A program made the position numbers and the translations under genes. The notes under the pieces are model-generated. The model had not been told where the DNA came from. It made no database searches and saw nothing but the letters and a program-made list of their open reading frames with translations. From the NCBI RefSeq assembly GCF_017654505.1, contig NC_054536.1:94839485-94903484 (forward strand): a stretch of DNA of 64,000 nt. Reading direction: 5' to 3'. Origin of the DNA: Polyodon spathula (Eukaryota; Chordata; Actinopteri; Acipenseriformes; Polyodontidae). Shown piece after piece: positions 1 to 12,778 of the stretch. Position 1 is the stretch's first letter, and each line of letters opens with the position of its first letter.

Positions 1-728
1 GAGATGAGCCAGGTTCCGAAGATGAGAGCGAATGACAGGGGAAAACCTGGCTCAATTAGCCAAAGCTTTGGAGAGGGAAGTCTGGCAGGTGTACATGGAG
101 GAAGTGTAGCAAGCCTGGTTCCAATTCATTGAAGCCATGGGACTGGGTGAGAAATGAAAGTACCTCTGCCTTGCCAAACCCCGATCACAACAGACCGCTC
201 TTCAACTCATCCAAGAATGTCAAGACATGACCCAGGAGGACAGCAGCATCGATACAGCTGTAGCAGGAGCAGATATCAGGCTTATATCATCTTCTTGTTT
301 AGATTGCCTCACCTACCAGCCCTGACTCCTACCCCTGTGCATGCAACAATATCCTCTTCCATTATTATGGCCATTACCACCCAAGTCTCTTCATTACTCC
401 AACGGACATAAGTGTAGGGTGGACACAGGTTTTGCTCAGACATAACAAGGAGAAATTGCAAGTATATTCTGAACTACTGTACAGTAGCTGTAACCACCTG
501 GATTCACAAGCCCAAGCTGCAGTTTATCAAATATTTTTAATAATAGCTTTAAACAGAAATTTGGTAAATACAATCTGTAAGATACTTTACAAACAGATTT
601 AGATCCAGGCATGATTAGCATTATGCAAAGTTTTAGGGAAGAAGGAGAAAAAGTGAGGTTATTTGCAACATCTATCTGATAATGGAAATAGTGCAAACAA
701 AAAATTAATTTGGAACACGGTAACTTAC

Positions 729-1331
729 TGTCACAAAGATGGCCGGACTTCAGACCAGAAACAGGAAATAAACAACAGAGAGAGGTGAAGTTTGGTGGAG
801 CTGAGCGAATGGTTTCCTTCAGCATTTAATAAATGAACAGACAGACAGAAAATAAATGATTGTAACAAACACAAAAACACAGGACACGGCACATTCGCCA
901 AAACAAAAAAGACAAACAAAATGGACTAACACTACACAAAACATGGTGAGCAGATATTTTAACTTTACGTTATTGTTTTATTATTTATTACCTCCGTCTC
1001 CAATCCCATTCTCCACTCATCGAACACTCTACCCCGTATGGGTGAAAACATGCAGCTTTTATGCAGCTGTACCGTGACACAATTGCTAATCAATCATTCA
1101 TTTGGAGTCGCGGTAAAACTGCACGTGAATTAATAAAGTGCAATTCCCCGTGCTCACATATTATTACGTTTTACTTGCACGTGAAGTGCTGTGCAATCCT
1201 CGTGCCTAAATACAAATCTACATTTTAAACACTCGTGTTACACAGATCCGTTTATATCCTGTGTAACAATGACTATACACCAACATTAACACACAACACC
1301 ACATACATACATTGGCGGGCACTTTGCCACA
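729..1331 (-). mobile_element. Solo LTR, family A copy 1 (603 bp, TSD CTTAC)
   Basis: The element begins TGTGGCAAAG (reading the minus strand from 1331) and ends ...TTGTGACA at 729, so it has canonical TG...CA ends. It is flanked by a perfect 5-bp direct repeat CTTAC (724-728 and 1332-1336). On the minus strand a TATA-like GCATAAAAG near 1055 precedes an AATAAA near 980, giving U3-R-U5 order. It aligns by eye along its length with the LTR at 45826-46428, sharing for example the stretches AGGCACGAGGATTGCACAGC and TTTATTAATTCACGTGCAG (near match). No internal region is attached, so it is a solo LTR from a 5-bp-TSD retroelement (Ty3/gypsy-like or retrovirus-like; the class is not resolvable from the LTR alone). 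Confidence 0.88.
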
Positions 1332-1639
1332 CTTACGTATTCCCATTATAGTGGCTTTGGATAAGGCAGTTGAATGAGCTAATTAACGTTCTCATGAAAA
1401 ACTTGTGTTTCTATGTGTAAGTGGGCGTTGATTTCACAAGATTTTCCTTGATTCTCACAAGTAAATTAAACTTTCCTGTTAAAATACTGTGGGCGTTTTT
1501 TTGGGGGGGCACTTGATAAGCTTTTCTTCCCAACATGCTTGTGCATGGCCACTTCATGTGAACAAAAATACAAACTGGCCCAATGCAATTTCATTCAATT
1601 TTATTTTAAAAATATTGCTATTGTTCAACAGTCTCATGA

Positions 1640-2630
1640 ATCATTCAGTATTCCACTAACAATCTACACTAAACTTTTCTCTACCTTCTCCTCCCTCCTC
1701 AGCCCCCCTCTTCCACCGTCCTCCATCTCGACTTTGCCTGCTTCTTCTCCTCCAAAATCGCAGCATCTGCAAACTCTTCACTACCTCGCCTCCCTCCCCA
1801 CCTATACCCTGTCCTTTGCTCACTTACTTTCCATCACCCTCAGCAACCCCTACTGTTCTACCCTCCTCCTCCTCACCCCTCTCAGACTCTTCCAGGCTGT
1901 TGCCCTTGCTCAATTCCCTTTCATTTCCTCTCTCCTCAACATCTCTGTGCTCTCTGGCTGTTTCCCCTCTGCCTTCAAACAAGCCTGCATCACCCTCTCT
2001 TAAAGAAGAACCCTCACTGGATCCCTCATCCCTCCAGAACAACAGTCCTGTCTCCCTCCCATTCCTCTGGTTCTTCTCCCACCTCTCTGAGCACACATAC
2101 CGGGTGTCCTGGCATGGCTCACCCTCCACCTCTTGCTCTTTAGACAGGTGTCCCCCAAGGCTCTGTCCTGGGACCCCTCCTGTTTTCTCTCTACACCCGC
2201 TTCCTGGGTCACCTCAACTCCTCCCATGGCTTCTCGTATCATGTCTATGCTGATGATGCCCTGATCTTCCTCTCATTTCCTCCTCTGACTGACATTTCCT
2301 CCTGTATCTCTACCTGTATCTCGCCCATCTCCTCCTGGATGCGCTCGAATAATCTCAAACTCAACCTCTACTACTCTGGCATGCTCCTATCGCTTCTTCC
2401 TCAGCAATTCACCTCTTCTTCACTGACTACTCCAGACAGCTTCTAGTTCAAACCCTGGTACTGTTCCGCCTTAACTACTGTAACCCTCCTGGCCAGCCTC
2501 CATGCGTCTGCCATCCCTCCGCTCCAGCTCATCCAGAACTGCTGCTCGTCTGATCTTTTCCCTTCCTTGTTTCTGCCACGCTACACCACTGCTCTACTTA
2601 CTGTATCTTGTATTTGATTTTACTCTTATA
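1640..2630 (+). mobile_element. L2-type (CR1/Jockey superfamily) LINE relic, ORF2 fragments
   Basis: Broken reading frames contain recognisable LINE reverse-transcriptase landmarks. These are a [21 protein letters not shown] segment at about 2143-2195, a [12 protein letters not shown] catalytic box at about 2245-2270 (GTCTATGCTGATGATGCCCT), and a later RLNYCNP... segment near 2465-2490, which is the usual L2 C-terminal RT/thumb motif. The 5' part near 1720-1760 reads FAC-FFSSKIAA, like the linker ahead of the L2 RT domain. Stops and frameshifts are frequent, so the copy is dead. The long serine/leucine/proline-rich ORFs here are compositional artefacts of this C/T-rich relic. Confidence 0.75.
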
Positions 2631-2870
2631 GGTAACCGCACTCCGTTTTCCTACCACAGTCCAAAAACATGCTGATCAGTTTGATTGGTCATTCTAAATT
2701 GCTCTCTGTGTGAGTGTTTGTGTGTGGGTGGTGGCCTGTGATGGACTGGCATCCCATCCAGGATGTAGTCCTGTCTTGCGCCCTGTATCTGCCAGGTTAG
2801 GCTCCAGCTCACCGCTACCCTGTAAAGGATTAAAAGATTAATGATAATGGATGGATGGAAGTAATGTGTT
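2630..2870 (+). mobile_element. Fish-type retroposon 3' tail ending in (ATGG)n
   Basis: The segment TCCAAAAACATGC ... CTAAATTGC ... TGTGATGGACTGGC ... CCATCCAGGATGTAGTCC ... GGCTCCAGCTC ... GGATTAA, then ATGGATGGATGG, matches from memory a very widespread fish retroposon tail. It directly follows the L2-like RT relic in the same orientation, so it may be its 3' UTR or a separate non-autonomous derivative. No TSD was resolved. Confidence 0.6.
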
Positions 2871-3797
2871 TTAAGGCTACTTACACTCATAATAAGCTAT
2901 TGTTTCTTGTAGTGTACTGTTGGCTAAGTGCATCTCCTACATGACTTTTATACGGTACAAACAGGGGCAGGGATTGGAGGAAGGGAATAGTTGTATAACC
3001 CAACAGTATTGCATGTTCATTCTGGTTTTGTAGTAGATAAAACAAAAAGCTTGAAATCGATATTTATTTGATTCAGCAGTTGGTTTCCATAGTATCAGAA
3101 CACATGGCAGTGTAAATTCATGTTTCCTGGCAACAGCTTCAACTCTGGGGGAGAATGTGTTGAATTTCCAGATCAGCTTTCAGGGCTCTAAATTGTCAAC
3201 AAAAAGGGCAAGGCCAAAATGAGTTTCAGGTCAATAAATCTGTAGAGGGCACCAAGGACTTTAAGCTTAAAGGGTACCTGTACCCAAAAATAACAACACT
3301 CTCTAAGTGCTCTGCATATACCTGAAAACCTTTCCATTCGGTCTTTCATGTGTGAGCACCACTTTGAACCTGAATGCTACGAAAGTAAAATGTAGGCAGA
3401 GCTTCTTGGTATGAATGCAAGATGAGGCTAAAACCTGATGCGATGCCAACAATATTTGCCCACAACAAGAAGCAATGTTACACAGCAAAGGCCGGCATCA
3501 TCGTTTAACAAGAAGAATATAACTCAATTGTATTTGTTAACAATACGGAATAAATGACATCAAAGTGAACAAGTTAAATGATGAGACCGAATGTCAATGT
3601 CACCAGAAGCCCGAGATATTAGTATTGCAGGCTTTTTATTGCACACTTTGATGTATTTTATTTGTTATCAGTTGTAGCTGTTTACAAAAGCTTGAAAATG
3701 TAGAACTAAGAGATAAGTATTCTGCTTTCTCTTTATTATTGTTTTCCAGTATGGAAATTGTTACACTTCAGTTTGTCACTGTGTTTGGTTATTTGTG

Positions 3798-4261
3798 TGT
3801 GGCATTCTCAAATGTTGTTTCCACTCTGAAGCAGGCAGACAGGCAGCTGAGAGCAGGAATGGAGGCACGGAGACTCAGAAGTGCAGTGAAACACTCCAGC
3901 ACAGCGTTCAGTATTAATTAACACAAACAAAAAAACAAACAATAATGTCATGTGACACTACCAGCAATGGTAGTGCACAGAAGATGGTAAAATAGAACAC
4001 AATACAACAAACTATAAATCAAAGGTGCCGTGAAAACGCCAAGCCTTACAGCATGTTTTTATACTGACGCTCCGCTTAGACACGCCTACCTGCCTGCTGG
4101 AACAGCTGATTGCTTTCAGCTGCTGCTCCACGCAGACAGGTAATCGTCCCCGGTGGAGCACCACTGCAGCTAAACAATTAAATCAATTTATTTACAACAG
4201 TTAACCAAAAAAATTCAATAAACTACATATTCCCCATGTGCAGGCCTTCTTCCCTGGCACA
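3798..4261 (-). mobile_element. Solo LTR, family B (464 bp, TSD TTGTG)
   Basis: In + coordinates the element starts TGTGGCATTC and ends CCTGGCACA, giving TGTG(C)CA...TGCCACA imperfect terminal inverted repeats. It is flanked by perfect 5-bp direct repeats TTGTG at 3793-3797 and 4262-4266. On the minus strand a TATA box (AGTATAAAAAC) lies near 4056-4066, about 200 bp from the 5' end, as expected for a U3 promoter. No internal sequence is attached. It shows no clear similarity to the 603-bp family. Confidence 0.8.
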
Positions 4262-4783
4262 TTGTGTTTATTATTATTTTCTGTGGATATACTCCACACA
4301 ACAAGAGTACAGGGAATGTCGTACATGCCTTCCCAGGAGCTGCCCTCGGTGGATGTAGCTAGTAAACATATAATAGTTCATTAGCCTATACTGTCTGAAG
4401 GGGGGGACAGATGTATTATAACATTTGTCCCAGTTCTGCAATTATGCCTATATTTTTATGACACATGATATTTTCACAGTTATACTGATTTGATCATTCT
4501 CCCTCAGGTGCAGGTCCCTTCACTTGTCGCTTGATCATGGCATCAGTGTAGGCCATTTCTAGTACTGGTTTGTGAACAATGTAGGTGTCCAGTTCAGCCT
4601 TGTCAGTATTGCATTTTAAATATAACATCTTTAAATCGTCAGCATGCAGTTTGTGTTCCTGACAACACAGACAGTCCTTGTCAATTTTCTGCAAAGGGCG
4701 CTTACTGCAAGTTCACCAGGTATTTGGAGGATTCTTGGTTGGGTTTTCTAGGATTAGGCTGGTTGCAGTCCTCGTTATCCTTG

Positions 4784-4795
<12 letters not shown>

Positions 4796-4846
<51 letters not shown>
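4796..4846. repeat. (AT)n/(AC)n microsatellite
   Basis: A pure AT run continues into a short CA run. This is compound dinucleotide repeat in intron 2 with no other function visible. Confidence 0.95.
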
Positions 4847-7049
4847 AAAGAGATATTGTAGGTTCTGACATATATCAAGAAGGTGGAACAGCTTCAACTA
4901 TAAGCCCATTCATATCTTCATTTGTAGATCTTAAAAACCATCATGCCAGTTTGTATGCACAGGTCATTCATTTTACATCTACAGTATATAAAGTTTTCCG
5001 GGGTCCTCATGCCAAGCCTCTGTCCCTTCTAGTATATCTGACTGCCTGTGTTAACATGGTGTTAACCTTTCTTAGTTTCTTCAGTCCTCTCTCTCGTTTG
5101 TCTTTTAGTATCTGTGGGTGAGGGAAGTCGTTTTTTTTTTTTTACTTCCAGTGTGAAGTGCAAAGTATCACATTGTTAAACAAGTATGAATGTACAGGAG
5201 CACTCTCTAAACATCCACTGATGAATAAAATGGGCTTGTCTGGTGATTCGTGGTTTCCTGTAATTGGAGCGTATACATAATCCTGTCAAGGGAAGCAGCA
5301 CATCTCTGTTTAGTATAATCATTAATGGGCATCATTTGGACCACAGTAAATACTCACCTCAAGCAATGCAAACTTGCATAATATTAACTAAATTATCATA
5401 CATCTATTTTTCAGCTGAATTAATTAGCATAATACCAGACCTGTCCCTCTCTATCAATCACAGGTACCAGTCCCTCCTCTGTCCCAAGAATTTCATACAG
5501 GAGCCTCTCTCAAGAAATACAGCGTTCTCGATCCCTGAACTCAGCTCTCTCACTGAGGCACCAGAAGATATATGCCCTTTCCTGTCTTGCTATTTAGTGT
5601 AATACAGACGCATAGACAATTCATCATTCAGCTTCATCTACACTTTACACTGATATGCCAGCAGGCTCTCACTACGCATATATACTGCTGAACTTACCAG
5701 TTGCATTTCAGCCTATCCAACTTGATAGCAGTATTACTATTAGGGGTTTAAATCTAAAGACCTTAGCAAAAGGTCCACTGGAAGGTGCCCACAATATAAA
5801 AAAATAGTCTGGAACTTGCAACACGCGCTCTTTGGTGCTTTCCTTTCACAGCAGTGCTACAAGCATCGTATTATCTGAGGCGCATGTAAGCTGATTTTAA
5901 TTTTTATTCAACGTATTTCATTTAAACTATCAGAAAATTAACAGCTATATCATACTTTTTCTTCAGCTAACTAAAATAAAATACCACTCAATAAATGATA
6001 TTTCTCTTCAGCTGACTTTAATAAAATAGCACCTTTGTTAGTCTGAAACTTGAAACTTACAGTATCCCATAAACGGGTCTGTTAAATACAGCATTCTAGG
6101 GTGAAGTGCAACTGGTAATTTACAGTATTATATAAGGTCTTGAGGTATTTTAAATCCTTTTCTTTTTGACATGACATTTGGCAGAAGGAAACTCAAACGA
6201 GCAGTACAGCTCAAAAGAAAATGTCAGATTATGGCATTAAAAGTGATTCCTTGTAATTGTCTTTCAATGAAATATTCATGTTATTAACAGTGGGGGTAGC
6301 AATGGTTTTCAGCAATAAATGAAAATATTATTTAGAGAATGCACTTTTATTTCAAACAAACATCTCACGAAGTACAACTGTAAAATAAATAACAAGATTA
6401 CAAAATGAAGCCAAAGCATAATATTGCTCATATTCATTTTGTAAAATAAATTAAAAAAATAAATAAGAATAAAAAAAAAAAGGAAAAAAATAGTTCACCT
6501 CTTGACACAATTTACTCTACTGTTGAGACGCAAGCACAGCTGCTTGTCACAAACGGAGGCACATCTTATTGGTAAACTGCAGTAGACAGGCTTTGGCAAT
6601 TCCATTTGTACAGAAAGCCTTTATCTACATTTTAACATTAACACTTGATTTAAAGTTTTCAGATCTTTACAAAAAATGGAACAACAAATATAGGTAAATA
6701 TTTAAGTGATTACCTGAAGAACAGTAAAGGCTAAATTGTAGAATTTTTTTTTTTTTATGTACACCTTTTAAAGACATTCTATTTTCACCTTCAGTGAATT
6801 ATCAAACAAAATAAAAACATAAATACATGTAAAAATAACAACAAACACATGACATGTTACCTTTTTGTACTGGACAGAGACATCTTGATCACAAATACTG
6901 CTGATCTTTGATTCAGCTGCTGTCTTTTTCGTTGAAGCAAACTAAACCAGCTGCCAGTGTAACCCCCTGTAAGTGTGTATCACTAAGGCAGACGTTTGCT
7001 GTATTCATTTTAACATAGTGATTCCGTATGCAAACGACATAGTAAAATA

Positions 7050-7071
7050 GTATATATAATATATATATATC

Positions 7072-7148
<77 letters not shown>

Positions 7149-7193
7149 TATATATATATATATATATATTATATATCCATATATATATATATA
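7050..7193. repeat. Long (AT)n microsatellite, ~140 bp
   Basis: Nearly uninterrupted TA dinucleotides with a few GA/CA/TT interruptions. It is the longest AT tract of the window and a likely site of cruciform formation and assembly-length error. Confidence 0.95.
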
Positions 7194-9844
7194 GGTATTG
7201 TTTTGGGTATGTTTTCAGCTGCCGAAGCAGGTAAAGCTGCCGAAGCAGGAGCGTTAGACATGGGGATAGGGAGGTAGGTTCTTATGTAGGACTCAGAGTA
7301 GAACCCGCAACTCAACATTATGTGCTGCACAAGAGCCTTTCTTCTGCTGTGCACATGTTTCTTTTGTCAGAAAGTGAGAGGGCATGGCCCTCTGCCCCTG
7401 TCTGTGAGAATGCAGTTAATAAAACACATTGAAATGGTACAATAGCAGGGGATTAGAAAGCTTTTGGAATCGTATACCATCGCCATCGCAAACCATGAGG
7501 AATTTGAACAGCAAGCTACACCCAATCATATGTTCCAATTGCAGTAATACAGATCCACATATGGCCTTCAGTATCCCTAAATCATCTTTACCACCACATT
7601 TCTTTTATATAGAAAATATATGTTTTTTTTGTTTGTTTTTTTTCAACTGCTATCGTTGAAGGGTGAAAGCATAAGCCAAAACATTAGTCTAGTTTCTTTT
7701 AAGTTTTACATAAAAAATGATAATTCAGTGTTTAACGTTAAGGATGAAGTAATAGCACATCACCCCTCTTCATCAAAGTACACTACATCTTATGTATTCT
7801 TTCCGATGAGACACATGTGCCTCTAAGTCAAGATTAGGTATACACTGTACCAATATACAGTGGTGTATAAATATATTAGAACACGATTTGTCATTGATAT
7901 CCTTTATATACCTACATGCATGAAAACATTGTGTGTGAGAATTTCAATTTCCAGTCCTATAGAAACATTAAGCACTGAAGTGTGAACAGGTTTGAACTCT
8001 TTGTGCTTTAATTAGGTATCTTAAACAACTTCTAAAAAGTTTCATGCATTTCACCATTTGTGGCTCTGTGTTCCTGTTCTCTTACCATTTGAAATGAATT
8101 GCACATGTGGCCTATTAAAGTCAATAGTTAGATAATCCTAGATAATCACTATTTTGTCAATTTTCTCTACATTTCCAGTTCCAGTGGTTTGATTTCATAT
8201 ACATCACAAATACAAACAACAGAAGCAACGGGAAGTTCTGAAACATTTGCACATGACTGTAGGTCAGGAATGAATATGTTAGCTTCTGGACTATTTAAAA
8301 GAACAACAACAACAAACTGGCCTTAACACATATCAAAGCTTTGCATTGAAAGCTGTGTGAATGATTGTGGCAGAAACTTAAACCTCTGGGTCAGCTGTCC
8401 AGGTGAAGGTAAAATTTGAGCAATGATGCATGCATTTGACAGGTGTGATTTTTACAGGAGACGCATGTCATGTGGATTACACTGTATCACATCTGAACAC
8501 TATAACCTGTTCGTAGAGTCGCACCTTCACTCACACTGTGACAATAGCAAGGAATAATGCAGACTGCACCAAGCTCTTGTGGTTTATTGTATTTGATACG
8601 AGACGTACATGGAACAGAATAGTCAGCTCTACTTACTGGTAACCATGTTATGCTTTGGGATCAGTTCCTACAGGTAACTGCCATTGCTCACATCCTGCAG
8701 GCTGGCTGTCCTGCAGCTTCGTAAATCATGGTGCTCATACCTCCAGGGACAGTCGTCAGGAAACCTCTAATAACTGAACTGTACATAAGCAGATCACAAG
8801 CATGGGCAAAGGGAAAACAATCAAGCACGTGCCTTTGTGTGGCATCTAATTAATGACTAGCAATGTTCCTTCAGGCAGGGGCATAACTCATAGCTGAGAG
8901 AAATATGCTTGAATGGAAGCAGAACACGCTCCCTCTCTTCATCTCTACTCACATTCTGTTTAGTTGGTTTATCTTTTTGTTCTCTGCTGTATACAGAGAC
9001 AAGTAAACAGACATGGGCATCTCTTTTTACTTATGACAAATGTATGTACAGTGCCGGATTAAGCATTTATGGACAATCATTTTGAACCCTAATTGGGAGG
9101 GTGTGTTTAGACAAAATATGTATAAATTGGGGTCTCAATGTATGTTAATCCAAGGATTCGGGGTGTATTAAAACCCATACAGGCAAAGCCCTGCTGCGGT
9201 GCTGTTTTGTACTTTATGTGATTTTTAATTGTATAGTCAATGCATCTGTTTTTGTAATTACAGTTGTAACGTCCTGTATTTGGTGGTACAGTATGCCATT
9301 TGAATACAGTCACTGTTTGTGCTGAACGATATAAATGTATAGTAGTCAAACCTCAAACCACAAGTGCATATTGAAGTTTTGAAATGTCTTTAGAAGCAAG
9401 AAGCAAAAGTATATGCAGGTATAACAACCTTGATATTTATGCAAAATGCAGAGTCCTTTCATTTGTATATGTTTATTATTTTTTTATACAGTAGCTTGTT
9501 GGTGACAGTGGGTTTATTGGTACAAATAGTAAAATACATTTTTTAAATCAGTTAACAGTCCAAATTAAATGCTTGTTGTGTCTCCAAAAACAACACTTTT
9601 TTTTTTTTTTTTTTTAACACAGGACATTTTCTCATTACTGAGTTCAGTGAGCTATGCAGTTAGGTATGAACTAGATTGCCAACCTTTCGACTTCTGAACT
9701 CTGGTTGTCAAGGAACAGGTTACCACGTTACCGGTACAGCAACGAGTAAAAACCTACATTTACCTTGAACTTTTAATGATTCGTCAGGTACCCTTCCCCT
9801 GAGAAAAGTTTTAGGAATATAGTCCCAAAATTGTTCATAAAGGA

Positions 9845-10032
9845 GAAGGTGACCACATCGCTCCGTGCTCAGTGGGACAGTTTGGGACAGTTCAGGCTTT
9901 TCAACTCACAGCCCAGTGCATTCTGGTAAGTGTAGTCCTGCTTCTCTTAAAGGAAAGAATGGTACCTGAGACAGGTAAAACGTACAGAATGCATTGGGTT
10001 GCAAGTTGAAAAGAGCCATATGGTCACCTTAA
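9845..10032. mobile_element. Fold-back MITE with long imperfect inverted repeats
   Basis: The left arm AGGTGACCACAT...TTTTCAACTCACAGCCCAGTGCATTCTG is mirrored by the right arm, read in reverse complement as AGGTGACCATAT...TTTTCAACTTGCAACCCAATGCATTCTG. The element therefore folds back on itself over most of its ~190 bp. The right end is followed by TAA (complement TTAAGGTGACC). Superfamily is unresolved because no clear TSD is visible. It is non-coding. Confidence 0.65.
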
Positions 10033-10712
10033 TAAAGATCACATACAGAATTAAAGAAAAAAAAAAAATTTTTATAAACAAGTAACTTCTTGTCAGAGTT
10101 GCTTACTGATTTGACAGTACCAGATATTTGAATGCAGCAGTATCAGTGAACCGTCCCTATCTCTGTTTGTAAGATGCTGTCTGAGCTCCAGTCGAGCTGA
10201 CAGGTTGACTGATTTTAAGTTTAATTCACAGTTCATGCTGTGACATTCCAGTGGGCATCTACTGTCTAATACAAGGCAGCTAGAGCTGGAAGCTGATTGG
10301 CTGACAGTACTGCATTGTTTTCTAATAAAAAAATTACATATTTTCTGAATAAATTAATATGATTAAAACTGAATGCAAATGCATTGTATACTTACAAGTT
10401 GATTTATTTTCATTATTATTTATTTGTATATGCAGTTACTCCATACCTACTGTACCATTTACAAAAACTACAGCACTGCATGAATTAACACATAATTATG
10501 TGATTGTGAATCTAGAATTCCGATTTCTACTGTTATTTCCCTGATCATACAATGTTGTTAAGCCTAGCTGTTGTTCCTATATTTATGTAAATTAAATAAA
10601 TTCACAGCCAGAAAGTTTCACTACCCAGTATCCCTTGATCTCCTGTATACATGTTTTACTTATATTGAATCTATTTGAATAATATTACACTCTTGTTTTC
10701 TTTTTTTTCCAG

Positions 10713-10829
10713 TTTAACTTTGTTGGCAAACTCCTGGGCCCACGTGGGAACTCCTTGAAGAGGTTACAGGAAGAAACCCTCACAAAGATGTCCATCCTTG
10801 GAAAGGGCTCCATGAAAGAAAAAGAAAAG
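10713..10829 (+). CDS. KHDRBS3: KHDRBS3 exon (third of nine by family structure): KH core with GXXG loop
   Basis: This exon encodes 39 residues in phase 0, from [14 protein letters not shown] to GSMKEKEK. It contains the KH-domain core with the invariant GPRG loop that contacts RNA, in the STAR-family context [16 protein letters not shown]. The residues [10 protein letters not shown] favour KHDRBS3 over KHDRBS2, whose corresponding stretch I recall as [10 protein letters not shown]. The acceptor is a long T-tract followed by CAG at 10710-10712, and the donor is AAG|GTACTG at 10830. KHDRBS3 (T-STAR/SLM2) is a nuclear RNA-binding protein that dimerises and controls alternative splicing through A/U-rich motifs. 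The first ~69 residues (the N-terminal QUA1 region and start of KH) lie in exons upstream of the window. The linker KEKEK differs from the mammalian RDKAK that I remember. Confidence 0.96.
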
Positions 10830-10870
10830 GTACTGCAAGTCTCCGGGTGGAAAACATTTCTATTAGATCC

Positions 10871-10901
<31 letters not shown>

Positions 10902-11516
10902 GTGGCTAGCTCCTCTAGAAATGCCTAAAGTATGTAGAATCAAGTATGTAGGTCAAGCCTGATTACTCTAGTCCTCTCAGCCGCTCCACTGAACAATAGT
11001 CAAGCCCCGGCTGTGACAAAGAAATAGCAACACAAACAAACTGTGCACTCAAACAAAATAACCCTTTAAATCAGTGAAATACAAGTCAAACAGTGTACTG
11101 CAATCGTGACTCTCTCTCTCTGCTGCTTCTCTATCAGTATGTGTAACGTGCAATGTGACCAGTACTTCATCTAAAAGACATACAGTAAATACAAACATAT
11201 ACTATAAAAAATATCCCTACACACTGCACGGTATCTCCAGAACTATAAAGACAATGTAAAAGACAATAAAATAAAAACTGTGTAAGCAGCAGTAACAGAA
11301 TCAGTAAGGAAACTGTGGCTGGCAGGTGTCCCAGATCCTAAAAAACAAAGCAGAGAGTTACACTGCACAGCTATTAAAACAACATTATTACAAAAAAACT
11401 AGAACCCTTTAAACAGTACCTAGGGAGAGTCCAGCACAATACCCTTCAAACTCACCCCTACATCATACCATTCAATAAACCCTTAAAACAAACAGCAGAA
11501 TATAGTGGCAACAAAA

Positions 11517-12778
11517 CCAAGAGGGGAATGCGGTGCAACAGGCTTACCTCGTGACAGGTAGACACACAGGAACCCAGGGGAAACACACCCACACAGCAAC
11601 AGCAAAGACTCAACAGAACAGGGAGACACACAGGAACCCAGGGGAAACACACCCACACAGCAACAGCAAAGACTAAGAGGGGAATGCAGTGCAACAGGCT
11701 TACCTTGTAACAGGTAGACACACAGGAACCCAGGGGAAACACACCCACACAGGGAAACACACCCACACAGCAACAGCAAAGACTCAACAGAACTAAGAGG
11801 GGAATGCGGTGCAACAGGCTTACCTTGTAACAGGTAGACACACAGGAACCCAGGGGAAACACACCCACACAGCAACAGCAAAGACTCAACAGAACCAAGA
11901 GGGGAATGCAGTGCAACAGGCTTACCTTGTAACAGGTAGACACACAGGAACCCAGGGGAAACACACCCACACAGCAACAGCAAAGACTCAACAGAACCAA
12001 GAGGGGAATGCAGTGCAACAGGCTTACCTTGTAACAGGTAGACACACAGGAACCCAGGGGAAACACACCCACACAGCAACAGCAAAGACTCAACAGAACC
12101 AAGAGGGGAATGCAGTGCAACAGGCTTACCTTGTAACAGGGAGACACACAGGAACCCAGGGGAAACACACCCACACAGCAACAGCAAAGACTCAACAGAA
12201 CCAAGAGGGGAATGCAGTGCAACAGGCTTACCTTGTAACAGGGAGACACACAGGAACCCAGAGGAAACACACCCACACAGCAACAGCAAAGACTCAACAG
12301 AACCAAGAGGGGAATGCAGTGCAACAGGCTTACCTTGTAACAGGTAGACACACAGGAACCCAGGGGAAACACACCCACACAGCAACAGCAAAGACTCAAC
12401 AGAACTAAGAGGGGAATGCAGTGCAACAGGCTTACCTTGTAACAGGTAGACACACAGGAACCCTGGGGAAACACACCCACACAGCAACAGCAAAGACTCA
12501 ACAGAACTAAGAGGGGAATGCAGTGCAACAGGCTTACCTTGTAACAGGGAGACACACAGGAACCCAGGGGAAACACACCCACACAGCAACAGCAAAGACT
12601 AACAGGGAGACACACAACAGGAACCCAGGAACCCAGGAAACACACCCACACAGCAACAGCAAAGACTCAACAGAACCAAGAGGGGAATGCAGTGCAACAG
12701 GCTTACTTTGTAACAGGGAGACACACAGGAACCCAGGGGAAACACACCCACACAGCAACAGCAAAGACTCAACAGAAA
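11517..12778. repeat. Minisatellite, 102-bp unit, ~12 copies
   Basis: The unit contains GGGGAATGCAGTGCAACAGG, CTTACCTTGTAACAGG, GACACACAGGAACCCAGGGG and AAACACACCCACACAGCAAC, repeated with about 102-bp spacing. Several units are internally shortened, for example near 11610-11680, 11745-11765 and 12600-12655. Because 102 is a multiple of three, all frames stay open and long artificial ORFs arise on both strands (up to 397 residues on the minus strand); these are not genes. The minus strand of each unit contains ACAAG|GTAAG, a good 5' splice-site match. Confidence 0.95.

Larger units (their letters stand above)
1..10712 (+). other. KHDRBS3 intron 2, 3' part
   Basis: This is non-coding sequence ahead of exon 3. 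Supported contents are two solo LTRs (729-1331, 3798-4261), an L2-type LINE relic (about 1640-2630), a retroposon-like tail with ATGG repeats (2630-2870), long (AT)n tracts (4796-4836, 7050-7193) and a fold-back MITE (about 9845-10032). Between 5.1 and 7.0 kb and between 7.4 and 9.8 kb I see only AT-rich unique-looking sequence without recognisable genes. Positions 1-430 carry a degraded open stretch (LAQLAKALEREVW...) that I cannot assign. Confidence 0.75.

Noticed and set aside
1816..2253. Ser/Leu/Pro-rich ORFs as a possible gene
   Set aside because: The region is a decayed L2-type LINE; the RT motifs are in shifting frames with stops.
11458..12651. Minus-strand ORFs of 397 and 370 codons
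   Set aside because: They run entirely through the 102-bp minisatellite; unit length divisible by three keeps every frame open. There is no domain, splice context or non-repeat coding sequence.
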